Source: SB11 sp964584305 (lineage in GTDB: Bacteria; Bacteroidota; Bacteroidia; UBA8524). From it: a stretch of DNA of 64,000 nt. Position numbers and translations under genes: made by a program. The notes under the pieces were generated by a model. The model did no database searches. It was not told the origin of the DNA and saw nothing but the letters and a program-made list of their open reading frames with translations. Shown here one piece after another: positions 7,902-16,449 of the stretch. Each line of letters begins with the position of its first letter. The first letter of the stretch is position 1. The stretch is from NCBI GenBank assembly GCA_964584305.1, contig CAZOZL010000008.1:48034-112033 (forward strand), written 5' to 3'.

Positions 7902-8355
7902 AATATTTGTAGCATAGCGATAGGTTGAAACCTACCGCTTATAAGATCATTACAGTACAAGGTTTTAACCCTATATGTTATAGGAAAACAGAGTGCCTTA
8001 TACCTCATTGGCATAAACAGCCCCCCTGCTTACAGAGTGCCATACTGAATGAAAGGGGCTTGTGTTTAGTGAAAAAATGACAAAACCCACTCTTTAAAAT
8101 AGGCGAAAACTGCCATTTACAGTAGCTTAATTCACATTTTTATGCCTAAGTGGTGTGGACAAACAACCCTGCCCTTTTCTTTAGTTTATACCATCGGTGA
8201 TTTTATTTATATTTTTGGGTTAAAACTCAAAAAAAACAGTACTTCTTGTTCATTTCTGTAATCACAATTGCTAAACGCCTTGCTACTGTTGAAAACGGAT
8301 ATAAGTATAGATTTTGCAGTACACTAATTTTATACTCTGAAAACTACAGTACATT
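7902..8355. other. 454-bp gap between rlmN and a response regulator
   Basis: No gene seen. It contains a copy of the GGTTGAAACC-type repeat at 7915-7938, a related shorter sequence at 7959-7975, a 10-base direct repeat ACAGAGTGCC (about 7988 and 8033), and an AGCCCC/GGGGCT inverted repeat with a spacer of about 30 bases near 8020-8060. The downstream gene has no obvious TAnnTTTG box. Confidence 0.6.
7915..7938 (+). repeat. Dispersed imperfect palindrome, copy 2 (GGTTGAAACC type)
   Basis: TAGCGATAGGTTGAAACC then TACCGC. Arms AGCGATAGGT and ACCTACCGCT pair with one mismatch around a TGAA loop. It begins 14 bp after the rlmN stop and matches the inverted copy at 1983-2006 at 22 of 24 bases. There is no T-run, so it is not a classical terminator. 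Confidence 0.6.
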
Positions 8356-8769
8356 ATGACTACAAAAAACATACTTGCTTGTTTAATTGATGATGACCGT
8401 GTGCACGCCTTTGTGGTTGAGCGTATGCTGAAAAAAACAGCTAATTGTAAAGATTTAATGGTGTTTGATGATGGCACACACGCCCTACATTATTTCAAAA
8501 AAACTACTGATATTGATAAAATACCTGATATAATATTTTTGGATATAAATATGCCTGTGCTTGATGGGTGGGAGTTTTTAGACGAGTTTGCAAAAATAAA
8601 GGACTCATTACCAAAAAAAATTGATATATATATGGTAAGCTCATCAAACAACCCGTTTGATAAGGCAAGGGCAAAATCATTAAAGCTGGTTACAGATTAT
8701 ATTCCTAAGCCTATTACTATAAACCACTATTATGCAATATTTAAGCCTGATAGTTTTCAAATGGCTTAA
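8356..8769 (+). CDS. Stand-alone response regulator, receiver domain only
   Basis: 137 residues forming one receiver domain. The acidic pocket is the run of three Asp at residues 12-14, the phosphoacceptor is Asp63 in IFLDINMPVLDG, Ser95 in MVSSS takes the switch position and Lys118 lies in IPKPI. There is no output domain, so it relays phosphate or acts through protein contact. No kinase is adjacent; the nearest is the hybrid kinase operon 1.7 kb away on the other strand. The sequence differs clearly from the 6226 regulator, so it is not a recent duplicate. A terminator follows closely. Confidence 0.92.
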   Translation: MTTKNILACLIDDDRVHAFVVERMLKKTANCKDLMVFDDGTHALHYFKKTTDIDKIPDIIFLDINMPVLDGWEFLDEFAKIKDSLPKKIDIYMVSSSNNPFDKARAKSLKLVTDYIPKPITINHYYAIFKPDSFQMA

Positions 8770-8798
8770 AGGGTTGCATACTTAACACCCATGTTCAT

Positions 8799-8822
8799 AG
8801 CCTGCTTTTTGTGGGCTTTTTT
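8799..8822 (+). terminator. Intrinsic terminator behind the stand-alone response regulator
   Basis: A 7-bp stem AGCCTGC / GTGGGCT (two G-T pairs) with a five-T loop, followed by a run of T to 8822. It lies 30 bp after the stop at 8769 and before the convergent lipoprotein gene. Confidence 0.8.
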
Positions 8823-8867
8823 AGTTTTATTGTCCCTTTACGAAATAAGTTGACACAAAACTTCCCG

Positions 8868-10094
8868 TTACTCTATATCCGTACTTAAAATATAGCGGCA
8901 AATGCGCCCGTTACCCTTATCGGCAACATATACAATTTTTCTAAAATAGCATACACCACTGGGTTCTTTAAACTGGAAAGGGCCGCTGCCTGTACCACCA
9001 AAAGAGGTGATAAGTTGCTTGCGTGAAGCGAAGTTTGCGGGCGAGTTAACCCCTTCAAACCCTTGGCGTGTAAACTGGTATAATGAGTCTTTTGCGGCAT
9101 CTGTTATAAAAACATAGCCCGTAGCATCAGGTGCTATAAATATATCGCTGGGCAAACCAAAACGGAAGGATTGGTACAAAAACCGATTGCTTTTTGTAGT
9201 ATCAAAGTTTAAAAGGTCTGTATTTTCGCCATAAAACCTTGAGCCAATATCAGGGTCAAAATTTTCTTTAATCCAAAGTACTCTATACTCAACCACAGGG
9301 TTAGGGTCGGCTTGGCAAAGCAAAAAGTCTCTACTTTGGTCAACGCCAAATAGCCGCTGTGGTGGTGCAGCAAAACCAGCAATTGAAGACACCCCCAAAC
9401 AAGAGCGAAGGCTGGATGTTTGCGGGTTAAGCCCATTGGTATGCCCTGTGTTTACCCCATCAGGACTAAACTGCAAAATAGTATTATCAGGCCACGCTGT
9501 TGAGCCGAAACTATTGTTTGGACCTGTGCGAGAGACGTATAGGGTATTGTCTTCTAAAGTGGCTAACCCTGTAAAGCTAACCGCCTCATCATCAGCCCCC
9601 CTAAAAGCCACTTGCCTACGTGAGGCATCATCAAAAGGATGTATTAGTGTATCTATAAAAAAAGGTCCATCTGCGGCAGATGAGTTTGTAATATGGTAAA
9701 CGGCGGGCAGCACATAGTCTTGCCCGCCAATGGTTTGTTTTACCCTCCCCGCAACGTATAAGTGCAGGCGACGGTCTTGCACCACATCAGTAGCCCCAAG
9801 TATGGGTATTAACCTATGGCGAGTTCCCTTTTGGTCAAGTATATGCACTCCTTCATCAGATACTATATATACCATCTCATCATACCCCACATAAACGTCT
9901 ATGGGGTTACTAAATCCTTCAAAAAAGGGCAGCACTGGCACATAGCCCACATTTTGAGGAACAAGGGTAGGGTCTATTCTGCCTTGTTCAAAAATTTCGG
10001 CGGTGCTTTCATCGTCTTTATCACCAAATAAAAAACCACACGATGATGCGGTAATCAAAACAAGGAAACTAATTATATATACTTTATACTTCAC
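8868..10094 (-). CDS. Secreted lipoprotein with NHL-type beta-propeller
   Basis: 408 residues. The signal peptide ends in the lipobox ITASSC with Cys19, so the mature protein is lipid-anchored. The body has repeated propeller strands such as NPIDVYVGYDEMVYIVSDEG, a DIFIAPDATGYVFITDAA blade and the terminal EPSGVCYFRKIVYVADKGNG blade, as in NHL-repeat proteins that bind other macromolecules. The start is a GTG at 10094 that overlaps the stop codon of the PorV-like gene by one base (TAGTG), so translation is coupled and the two products probably act together at the outer membrane. Partner and ligand are unknown. Confidence 0.85.
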   Translation of the reverse strand: MKYKVYIISFLVLITASSCGFLFGDKDDESTAEIFEQGRIDPTLVPQNVGYVPVLPFFEGFSNPIDVYVGYDEMVYIVSDEGVHILDQKGTRHRLIPILGATDVVQDRRLHLYVAGRVKQTIGGQDYVLPAVYHITNSSAADGPFFIDTLIHPFDDASRRQVAFRGADDEAVSFTGLATLEDNTLYVSRTGPNNSFGSTAWPDNTILQFSPDGVNTGHTNGLNPQTSSLRSCLGVSSIAGFAAPPQRLFGVDQSRDFLLCQADPNPVVEYRVLWIKENFDPDIGSRFYGENTDLLNFDTTKSNRFLYQSFRFGLPSDIFIAPDATGYVFITDAAKDSLYQFTRQGFEGVNSPANFASRKQLITSFGGTGSGPFQFKEPSGVCYFRKIVYVADKGNGRICRYILSTDIE

Positions 10095-11095
10095 TATTTT
10101 AATTGTAAGCCCAATGATAAGCGATGTACATTGCCCAGTCGGACTTTGTTGTTTAAACTATAATCAATGGTGATTTTCCCAAATCTACGTGGAAAAACTA
10201 CTCCTAATCCCAACGGGGGAAATCCAAGCTCATCTTGCCCAAATTTGTACCCAGTACGTAAGTAAAGCATTTTTTTAAGAAAATACTCTGCCCCAAGTGC
10301 AAGGGTTTCATTATTATCAGTAGGGTGATTAAGCTGTACTGAAACTCTTAGGTTTTGTTTCGCTTTTTGTATCACATCTATCGATGCGCCTATACGAAAA
10401 GTTGTTGGCACTGATACACTTTCAAAGTTTTCAATCTCTTCTGCACCTGTTGTTTTTAATATGGTAGCCTTGCCGCTTGGCTCTACATTAATACCAAAAT
10501 TGGTTAGCGTTACGGCAAACCGAAGATTACGTACTTCTTTTATAAGATAATCTAAACCTAAGTCAAACATTACATTATTGGTGGCTATGCCCGCCATCCC
10601 CTCACGGGCATATTTACCCGTAATACCAAAGGTGAAATTACTGGTTAGTATGCGTGCATACGATGCGCTTACTACTATGCTTGAGGGAGAAAACACACGC
10701 CCTGTTCCCGTAGGTTGAAACTCCGTAGTTTCTTCCATTTCACCTGCATTAAGCGACATTACATTAACTCCCCAAAAAGCCTGTTGACTGCTACGCATAC
10801 CAAAAGCTCCCCAAGCCATGTTTATCCCTGCAAAATATAATGTATTGCCCGCCTGAAAATGATATTTAGCCGTATCTATCCTTGATAACGCCGCAGGATT
10901 CCAGTACATAGCACTTAAATCATTAACCGTAGAAATATAACTACCAGCCATGCCCATACTCCTAGCATCGGGGGCTATTTTTAAAAACTGCATCCCAGTA
11001 GTACCAGTACGTGAGTCTCCAAACGAAGGTAATACTTGGCAATAACCTGTAAAGGCTACAAAAAAAACGGCTATGGTTAATACTATTTGTTTCAC
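10094..11095 (-). CDS. PorV/PorQ-like outer-membrane protein
   Basis: About 333 residues with a signal peptide ending TGYCQ, then GTTGMQFLKIAPDARSMGM and LSAMYWNPAAL, the hallmark N-terminus of the PorV/PorQ (UPF0164) family. The rest is alternating beta strands ending in an aromatic strand, typical of a FadL-like outer-membrane barrel. PorV shuttles type IX cargo to the cell-surface sortase; other members have unknown roles. I chose the GTG at 11095, which leads straight into VKQIVLTIAVFF; a TTG at 11110 would add five unlikely residues. The NHL lipoprotein follows with a one-base overlap. Whether this is PorV itself or a paralogue cannot be settled here. Confidence 0.85.
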   Translation of the reverse strand: MKQIVLTIAVFFVAFTGYCQVLPSFGDSRTGTTGMQFLKIAPDARSMGMAGSYISTVNDLSAMYWNPAALSRIDTAKYHFQAGNTLYFAGINMAWGAFGMRSSQQAFWGVNVMSLNAGEMEETTEFQPTGTGRVFSPSSIVVSASYARILTSNFTFGITGKYAREGMAGIATNNVMFDLGLDYLIKEVRNLRFAVTLTNFGINVEPSGKATILKTTGAEEIENFESVSVPTTFRIGASIDVIQKAKQNLRVSVQLNHPTDNNETLALGAEYFLKKMLYLRTGYKFGQDELGFPPLGLGVVFPRRFGKITIDYSLNNKVRLGNVHRLSLGLQLK

Positions 11096-11218
11096 TAAAA
11101 AGCAGTGCAAATTACCACCTTTTTAGTAGTTTTTTGAGTTATCGTATTGTTAATTTTGTGATTTAAAACACGACTAGCTATCCCCGCTAATCTATTGGTA
11201 CTAAATAGCAAATACAAC

Positions 11219-11226
11219 TATCTTTG
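11219..11226 (+). promoter_or_regulatory. TAnnTTTG promoter box of the di-haem peroxidase gene
   Basis: TATCTTTG, 9 bases before the ATG at 11236. The 140 bp between this gene and the PorV-like gene hold divergent promoters. Confidence 0.6.
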
Positions 11227-11235
11227 CACTGTCTT

Positions 11236-12177
11236 ATGAAAAAGCCTGTATTCATCATTTTTATAGTACTGCTAATTGTTGTTGGTTTTGCTTTTGTGCC
11301 AAAACCCAATACAAAAGAACCGCTAAATGCTGCTGCATTGGGTGAAATACTGTTTTTCGATACCCTGCTCTCTAGCGATTATACTATAAGCTGTGCCAGT
11401 TGCCACATACCTAAATATGGTTTTGCTGATACCGTTGCCCTCAGCTTGGGAGTAGGGGATAAAAGAACTAAAAGAAACTCGCCAACGGTAATGAATGTGC
11501 TTGCTCGCTCCAGCTTTTTTTGGGACGGCAGAGCACAAACCTTAGAAGAACAAGCACTGCAACCCATTAGCAACCCCAACGAGATGAACCTACCTATTGC
11601 TGAGGCTGTGAAACGATTAAAAAACAACGCAACCTATGTCCAGTATTTTAAAAATATTTTTGGTGAGTTGCCCAGCAAAACAAACTTAGGGAAAGCCATT
11701 GCCGCTTTTGAACAGACATTAGAAACATCATCCACCCATTTTGATAGGTATATTGAAGAGATAGACAGTTTTACCGAAAGTGAAAAACGTGGACACACTA
11801 TTTTTAATGAAAAAGGAAAGTGCTTTGATTGCCATTTTGGACCTGATTTTACTGGCGATGCCTTTAAAAATATTGGCTTGTTTAATGGTAAAGATTTAAA
11901 CGACTCGGGCAGGTATAAAATATCTAATAGTAAAACGGATATGGGTGCTTTTAAAGTGCCTGGGCTACGAAACATTGCTGTAACAGCACCCTATATGCAC
12001 AACGGTATGTTTAAAACACTACGTGAAGTAATTGACTATTATAACACCCCTGACACGTTTGTTGCCAACTCAATAAACAGGGATATACTTTTGCAAAAAC
12101 CTTTGGGACTAACTGAACAGGAAAAGCAAGATTTAGAAGCGTTTTTACTTGCCCTTACCGATGATAGGTTTAAGTAA
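11236..12177 (+). CDS. Di-haem cytochrome c peroxidase / MauG family protein
   Basis: 313 residues with an N-terminal membrane anchor or signal (2-22). Two CxxCH haem sites are visible: CASCH at about 53-57 and CFDCH at 196-200. Other family motifs are GEILFFDTLLSSD, NSPTVMNV, FFWDGRA and the distal region VPGLRNIAVTAPYMHNG. It reduces hydrogen peroxide in the periplasm using electrons from cytochromes, or oxidises another substrate if MauG-like. The ATG at 11236 is preferred over a TTG at 11224, because the TTG lies inside the TATCTTTG promoter box. No neighbours suggest a specific substrate. Confidence 0.92.
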   Translation: MKKPVFIIFIVLLIVVGFAFVPKPNTKEPLNAAALGEILFFDTLLSSDYTISCASCHIPKYGFADTVALSLGVGDKRTKRNSPTVMNVLARSSFFWDGRAQTLEEQALQPISNPNEMNLPIAEAVKRLKNNATYVQYFKNIFGELPSKTNLGKAIAAFEQTLETSSTHFDRYIEEIDSFTESEKRGHTIFNEKGKCFDCHFGPDFTGDAFKNIGLFNGKDLNDSGRYKISNSKTDMGAFKVPGLRNIAVTAPYMHNGMFKTLREVIDYYNTPDTFVANSINRDILLQKPLGLTEQEKQDLEAFLLALTDDRFK

Positions 12178-12250
12178 AATACTAATTGTGCTTACTTTTT
12201 TTTTACAAAATGAATAAAAACCAACCCGACGGCAATTATTTAAATCAAAA

Positions 12251-12273
12251 AAATGTAAATAATCTTACATTTG
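12251..12273 (+). promoter_or_regulatory. rluD promoter box inside an inverted repeat
   Basis: TACATTTG (12266-12273) overlaps the right arm of an 8-bp inverted repeat, AAATGTAA / TTACATTT (12251-12258 and 12265-12272). The arrangement suits a regulator site over the promoter. The start codon is about 67 bases downstream. Confidence 0.45.
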
Positions 12274-12286
12274 TGATGTACTATCA

Positions 12287-12309
12287 AAAAAAGCAAGGAG
12301 TGCTTTTTT
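12287..12309. terminator. Terminator-like hairpin in the rluD leader
   Basis: A 9-bp perfect stem AAAAAAGCA / TGCTTTTTT with loop AGGAG. It would end transcription from the peroxidase gene. Because it follows the putative rluD promoter, it could also act as an attenuator. Confidence 0.5.
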
Positions 12310-12340
12310 GAGCAATTAATGTACTTAATGGAAAACATGG

Positions 12341-13417
12341 ATGGTAGATATGATAAGTGAAGACGGATTTAACCTGAACCAGTTTTTGGAAGAAAAAGAA
12401 AAAGAACAAGATGAACTGTATGAACACCACCGCATAATAGTTGATGCAGGGCAGAGCCTTTTGCGGGTTGATAAATTTTTAATGTCGCGCCTGCAACACG
12501 TTAGCCGCAGCAAAGTGCAAGCCGCTGCCGCTGCAAGTAGTATTTTGGTAAATGAAAACCCCGTAAAACCCAGCTATAAGGTGAAACCCGGTGATATTAT
12601 TACCGTTGTTTTGGCAACCCCGCCAAGAGATACCGCTATTTATCCTGAAAACATCCCAATAAAAGTGGTGTATGAAGACAATGACATTATACTGGTAAAT
12701 AAAGAACCTGGTATAGTAGTACACCCTGGATTTAATAACTATACAGGCACTTTGATAAATGCGCTGGCGTGGCATTTTGAAGGGCAAAACGTAGAGACAA
12801 AAGAGCCTTCGCCATACTTGGTACACCGCATTGATAAAAACACCAGTGGTTTACTGGTAGTTGCCAAAAACGAAGATGCTATGGCGGGCTTGGCACAGCA
12901 GTTTTTTGACCATAGTATAGAGCGGAAATACAACGCCCTTGTTTGGGGTGATTTTGAGGAAGATAGCGGCACAATTACAGGGCATTTAGCGCGCCACCCA
13001 AAAAACCGATTAGAAATGACTGTTTTTGAAGATGGTAGCCAAGGCAAAAACGCCATTACCCACTACAAGGTTTTAGAGCGTTTCCACTACGTTACACTGG
13101 TAGAGTGCCAGCTTGAAACAGGGCGTACTCACCAAATACGAGCGCATATGCGCTATATTGGGCATCCTATTTTTAGTGATGAGATGTATGGAGGTAATAG
13201 GGTGGTAAAAGGTACTACTTTTAGTAAATACAAGCAGTTTATCGACAATTGTTTTGAGTTGATACCCCGCCAAGCTCTGCACGCTAAAACCTTAGGCTTT
13301 GTTCATCCAGAAACGAAAGAAAAAGTATTTTTTGAAGCTCCACTACCTGCCGATTTTAAAGCTGTTTTAGACAAATGGCGCAAATACATAGAATACAAAC
13401 CCGATATTGAAGAATAG
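12341..13417 (+). CDS. rluD: RluD-family 23S rRNA pseudouridine synthase
   Basis: 358 residues. An N-terminal acidic leader (1-37) precedes an S4 RNA-binding domain (about 39-90) and the RluA/RluD catalytic domain. The catalytic Asp165 lies in HRIDKNTSGLLVVAK; the later motif LETGRTHQIRAHMRYIGHP is also typical. RluD makes pseudouridines in helix 69 of 23S rRNA. Assignment within the RluA/C/D family rests on the S4 domain and overall length. The ATG at 12341 was taken; another in-frame ATG at 12350 is possible. It is a single gene convergent with rsgA. Confidence 0.92.
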   Translation: MVDMISEDGFNLNQFLEEKEKEQDELYEHHRIIVDAGQSLLRVDKFLMSRLQHVSRSKVQAAAAASSILVNENPVKPSYKVKPGDIITVVLATPPRDTAIYPENIPIKVVYEDNDIILVNKEPGIVVHPGFNNYTGTLINALAWHFEGQNVETKEPSPYLVHRIDKNTSGLLVVAKNEDAMAGLAQQFFDHSIERKYNALVWGDFEEDSGTITGHLARHPKNRLEMTVFEDGSQGKNAITHYKVLERFHYVTLVECQLETGRTHQIRAHMRYIGHPIFSDEMYGGNRVVKGTTFSKYKQFIDNCFELIPRQALHAKTLGFVHPETKEKVFFEAPLPADFKAVLDKWRKYIEYKPDIEE

Positions 13418-13809
13418 GCTATTGTTACTTTTTTTTCTGATGGGATAATTCTAACTGACTAAAATCAAGTTGCTTACAAAAATTACGATATAAAACAGGA
13501 CTTAAAGTACTGCTTTGAGCTATAATCACAGTAGAGGAGGGTTTCATCCTATTTCGATATTAAAAAGGCTCTTGCCGTAAAAACGTGCCTAAAAAGGTTA
13601 AACTACCTGCAAACCCCTACCACTGTATTGCGGCTTTTACCTGAGCTACAATTTGGCTTCCCCTTAAGGGGAAGGGTACTTATTTGGTAGTGCTAATAGT
13701 TAATTTGGAAGGGGTTATATAAGGTAGACTCTTGCCTTTGCAGGAATGACGGAGAGGTGCGTAGCCAGTTATGCTCTGCCCTTACATAATGCACTATATC
13801 GAAATTGGA
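13418..13809. other. 392-bp gap between convergent rluD and rsgA
   Basis: No gene seen. It contains a perfect 18-bp palindrome (13657-13674), which may be a two-way transcription stop, and the short sequence ATAATGCACTA (13786-13796), which recalls the palindromic element at 57877. Confidence 0.6.
13657..13674. repeat. Perfect 18-bp palindrome CTTCCCCTTAAGGGGAAG
   Basis: Fully self-complementary, between two convergent genes. A related but decayed sequence (CTCCCCTCCG...AAGGGGTAAG) occurs near 30181-30209. Confidence 0.7.
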
Positions 13810-14733
13810 TTAATTATGGTTGTCCTTGTTTTGCAGGATACTGAGGTAGCTATAATACCGTTCGGCATTAATTTCGTTTTTCTCAACGGCTGTTTTTATT
13901 GCGCAATCGGGCTCGTTTACGTGCTGGCAATTATTAAACTTGCAGTGTTGCATTAGCTGCCGCATTTCTGGAAAATAGTGGGCAAGTAAAGTATGCTCAA
14001 TATTTACAATGCCCAAGTTTTTAATACCAGGGGTATCTATAATTTTAGCATTAGGTTCTGGCTCAAACATTTCTGCAAAGGTGGTGGTGTGTTTTCCTTT
14101 GTTTGTTGCTCCAGAAATACCTCCTACTTTTTGCTCTATATTACTCCAAAGTGCATTTAGCAGGGTAGATTTGCCCACACCCGAATGCCCTGAAACTAAA
14201 GATGTTTTTCCTTTAAAAAAGGCTCTAAGTGTTCCAATATTTTGCTTTTCGGTAGCAGAAACTCTAAAACACTTATACCCCAAAGGTTCAAATATGTTTT
14301 CGTAGTACTGTAATAGTTCTAAGCCTTCATCCGCATAAATATCAATTTTATTAAAAATAAGAATGGCGGGTATATGATAGGCTTCGGCAGTTACCAAAAA
14401 TCTATCAATAAAACCTTGTGAGGTGCGGGGCATTGCTAAGGTTACTACCAAAGCGGCTACATCAAGGTTTGCGGCTATAATATGGGTTTGTTTGCTAAGG
14501 TTATTACTTTTACGAATAATGTAGTTTTTACGCTCGTGCAATGTATTAATCATTGCGTAGTTTTCACTCCCCTTTTCGGGTTCAATATTTACGCTGTCGC
14601 CAACGGCAATTGGGTTGGTGCTTTTTATTCCTTTAAGCCTAAATTTTCCTTTTATTCGGGCTTGCCATACCTTACCAGTATCGTCTTTTGCTTCGTACCA
14701 GCTGCCTGTTGATTTGGTAATGGTGGCTTGCAT
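13810..14733 (-). CDS. rsgA: Ribosome small-subunit maturation GTPase RsgA
   Basis: 307 residues. It binds the 30S subunit late in assembly and uses GTP hydrolysis to release maturation factors. The permuted GTPase order is clear: NKID (128-131) comes before the P-loop GHSGVGKST (182-190) and DTPG (233-236). An N-terminal OB fold occupies about 1-70. The C-terminal zinc site is Cys264, Cys269, His271 and Cys277 in CKFNNCQHVNEPDC. Length and motif set are complete. The ATG at 14733 follows an AT-rich stretch without a good promoter box; metF lies upstream on the same strand but 65 bp away. Confidence 0.96.
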   Translation of the reverse strand: MQATITKSTGSWYEAKDDTGKVWQARIKGKFRLKGIKSTNPIAVGDSVNIEPEKGSENYAMINTLHERKNYIIRKSNNLSKQTHIIAANLDVAALVVTLAMPRTSQGFIDRFLVTAEAYHIPAILIFNKIDIYADEGLELLQYYENIFEPLGYKCFRVSATEKQNIGTLRAFFKGKTSLVSGHSGVGKSTLLNALWSNIEQKVGGISGATNKGKHTTTFAEMFEPEPNAKIIDTPGIKNLGIVNIEHTLLAHYFPEMRQLMQHCKFNNCQHVNEPDCAIKTAVEKNEINAERYYSYLSILQNKDNHN

Positions 14734-14798
14734 AGTTTTCTATTTGCCGTTTTTAGTTAAAAGAATTGACCTTGAAACATAAACCCCGCAACTTATAT

Positions 14799-15755
14799 TT
14801 AAAACACTTCTTTGGCTATTTGCAGTGTAGCCCCGCTTTTGCCCATAGTATAGTAGTGCAAAACGGGGACTCCTTTTTCTTTTAATTCTTTTGATTGTTG
14901 TATAGCCCACTCAATGCCCACTTGCGCTACTTGTTTGTTATCACTGCACGCTTCTACGGCATCTGATAGGTCTTCGGGTATATCCATGTGGAATAGGTTG
15001 GGCAAAACAAACAATTGTTTTTTGGTGGTTAGTGGTTTTAGCCCAGGTATAATGGGGACGTTAATCCCTGCTTCTTTACACTTATCTACAAACTCAAAAT
15101 ATTTTGAGTTATCATAAAACATTTGTGTAACTATAAATTTTGCGCCAGCGTCAATTTTTCTTTTCAAAAAATTCATATCGCTTTTTATGTTTGGCGCATC
15201 TTGGTGCTTTTCGGGATACCCCGCTACACCCGCACAAAAATTAGTAGGGAAGGCATCGTCCAACTCATCATCAATATAAATGCCGTTGTTCATGTTTTTC
15301 ACCTGCTCCAACAATTCTAAAGCATTAGCATTTCCATTGCTCTCGGGTTTAAATGTTTTTTCGCCTTTTGCATTATCTCCTCGCAAGGCAAGCACATTAT
15401 CTATTCCCAAAAAGGCAAGGTCTATCAAGGCATTTTCTGTTTCCTCTTTGCTAAACCCACCACAAATAAGGTGCGGCACTGCATCTACATGGTATTTGTT
15501 CATTATGGCAGCACAAATGGCTACTGTGCCAGGGCGTTTTTTGGTAGTTATTTTTCTATATGTACCATCGTCCAATTTTTTTTCTATGTATTCTTCGCGG
15601 TGGTAGGTAACATCAATAAAATTGGGTTTAAACTCCATTAGGGGGTCTATCCCTTGGTATATACTTTCAATGCCTTTTCCTTTCAAAGGGGGTAATATCT
15701 CAAAAGAAAAAAGGGTTTTGTTTTTGGCGTTGTTTATATGTTCGGTAATCTTCAT
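14799..15755 (-). CDS. metF: Methylenetetrahydrofolate reductase
   Basis: 318 residues, the length of bacterial MetF. It reduces 5,10-methylenetetrahydrofolate to 5-methyltetrahydrofolate with FAD and supplies methyl groups for methionine. Characteristic segments are FSFEILPPLKGKG near the N-terminus, PNFIDVTYH, the stretch LAFLGIDNVLALRGD, and AKFIVTQMFYDNSKYFEFVDKC. A TATATTTG promoter box at 15786-15779 lies 23 bases before the ATG. It stands apart from other methionine genes. No riboswitch-like structure was seen in the short leader. Confidence 0.96.
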   Translation of the reverse strand: MKITEHINNAKNKTLFSFEILPPLKGKGIESIYQGIDPLMEFKPNFIDVTYHREEYIEKKLDDGTYRKITTKKRPGTVAICAAIMNKYHVDAVPHLICGGFSKEETENALIDLAFLGIDNVLALRGDNAKGEKTFKPESNGNANALELLEQVKNMNNGIYIDDELDDAFPTNFCAGVAGYPEKHQDAPNIKSDMNFLKRKIDAGAKFIVTQMFYDNSKYFEFVDKCKEAGINVPIIPGLKPLTTKKQLFVLPNLFHMDIPEDLSDAVEACSDNKQVAQVGIEWAIQQSKELKEKGVPVLHYYTMGKSGATLQIAKEVF

Positions 15756-15778
15756 TCACCACTTATTTTATAGTCTCA

Positions 15779-15786
15779 CAAATATA
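15779..15786 (-). promoter_or_regulatory. TAnnTTTG promoter box of metF
   Basis: TATATTTG on the minus strand, 23 bases before the ATG at 15755. Confidence 0.55.
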
Positions 15787-15905
15787 GGGTTTTAGTAGTA
15801 TGGGCAAACGTTTGGTATGCAATTGTAATCCACCATATTTTAAAAATGACCTAAAATAAGTATTGCTTGCGCTTTTTTATGGCAAAACCTCTAATAAGTT
15901 TCTGC

Positions 15906-15913
15906 TATTTTTG
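15906..15913 (+). promoter_or_regulatory. TAnnTTTG promoter box that decides the start of the YcxB-like gene
   Basis: TATTTTTG lies 10 bases before the ATG at 15924. It falls inside the coding region that an upstream start (15867 or 15879) would imply, which argues for 15924 as the true start. Confidence 0.55.
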
Positions 15914-15923
15914 CATCACTTGT

Positions 15924-16427
15924 ATGATAGAATTGGATGTAGAAATAGACGGTGTAGAGTATATAAAGTTAAATTATAAATTAGTGTACTCAAACCCTGC
16001 TTTGGTAATTGTGTTTTTGGCGGCTTTGGTAATCGTATTAGGGTCGGTATTTATGGGGCGTTTTTCTACTGGAAATTTAACCTCATCGCCAGTACTAATT
16101 ATTGCGCTTATAATTATAGCGTACTTACTGATATTGCTGCCCATTACCTTGTTTTATAGGGTAAAACATTTGTACAATACAATGCCTGTATTGCATGAAA
16201 AATTACGCTATACCATTAATGAACAGCAAGTAATAGTGAAAGGCAAAACAGTGAAAGAAAAAAATGTTTGGAAAGACTATGCTACCATCAAACAAACTAA
16301 GAATTGGGTAATACTTTGGAAAGCAAAAAATATGGGAACATTCATTCCAAAATCAGCATTTAAAAATAAGGATGAATTGGAACGATTGTTCCAATTTGCT
16401 ACAAGTGGTGGTGTGCAGGTGAGGTAA
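15924..16427 (+). CDS. YcxB-like two-helix membrane protein
   Basis: About 167 residues from the ATG at 15924. An N-terminal cytoplasmic strand (MIELDVEIDGVEYIKLNY) is followed by two transmembrane helices (about 27-45 and 55-75). The cytoplasmic C-terminal domain has the YcxB-like pattern KNVWKDYATIKQTKNWVILW and FIPKSAFKNKDELERLF, which looks like a small PH-type fold. The family has no known function. The gene is isolated and convergent with the ABC exporter gene, with 22 bp between the stop codons. Confidence 0.8.
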   Translation: MIELDVEIDGVEYIKLNYKLVYSNPALVIVFLAALVIVLGSVFMGRFSTGNLTSSPVLIIALIIIAYLLILLPITLFYRVKHLYNTMPVLHEKLRYTINEQQVIVKGKTVKEKNVWKDYATIKQTKNWVILWKAKNMGTFIPKSAFKNKDELERLFQFATSGGVQVR

Positions 16428-16449
16428 TACCGTAAAAATTATATCAAAC

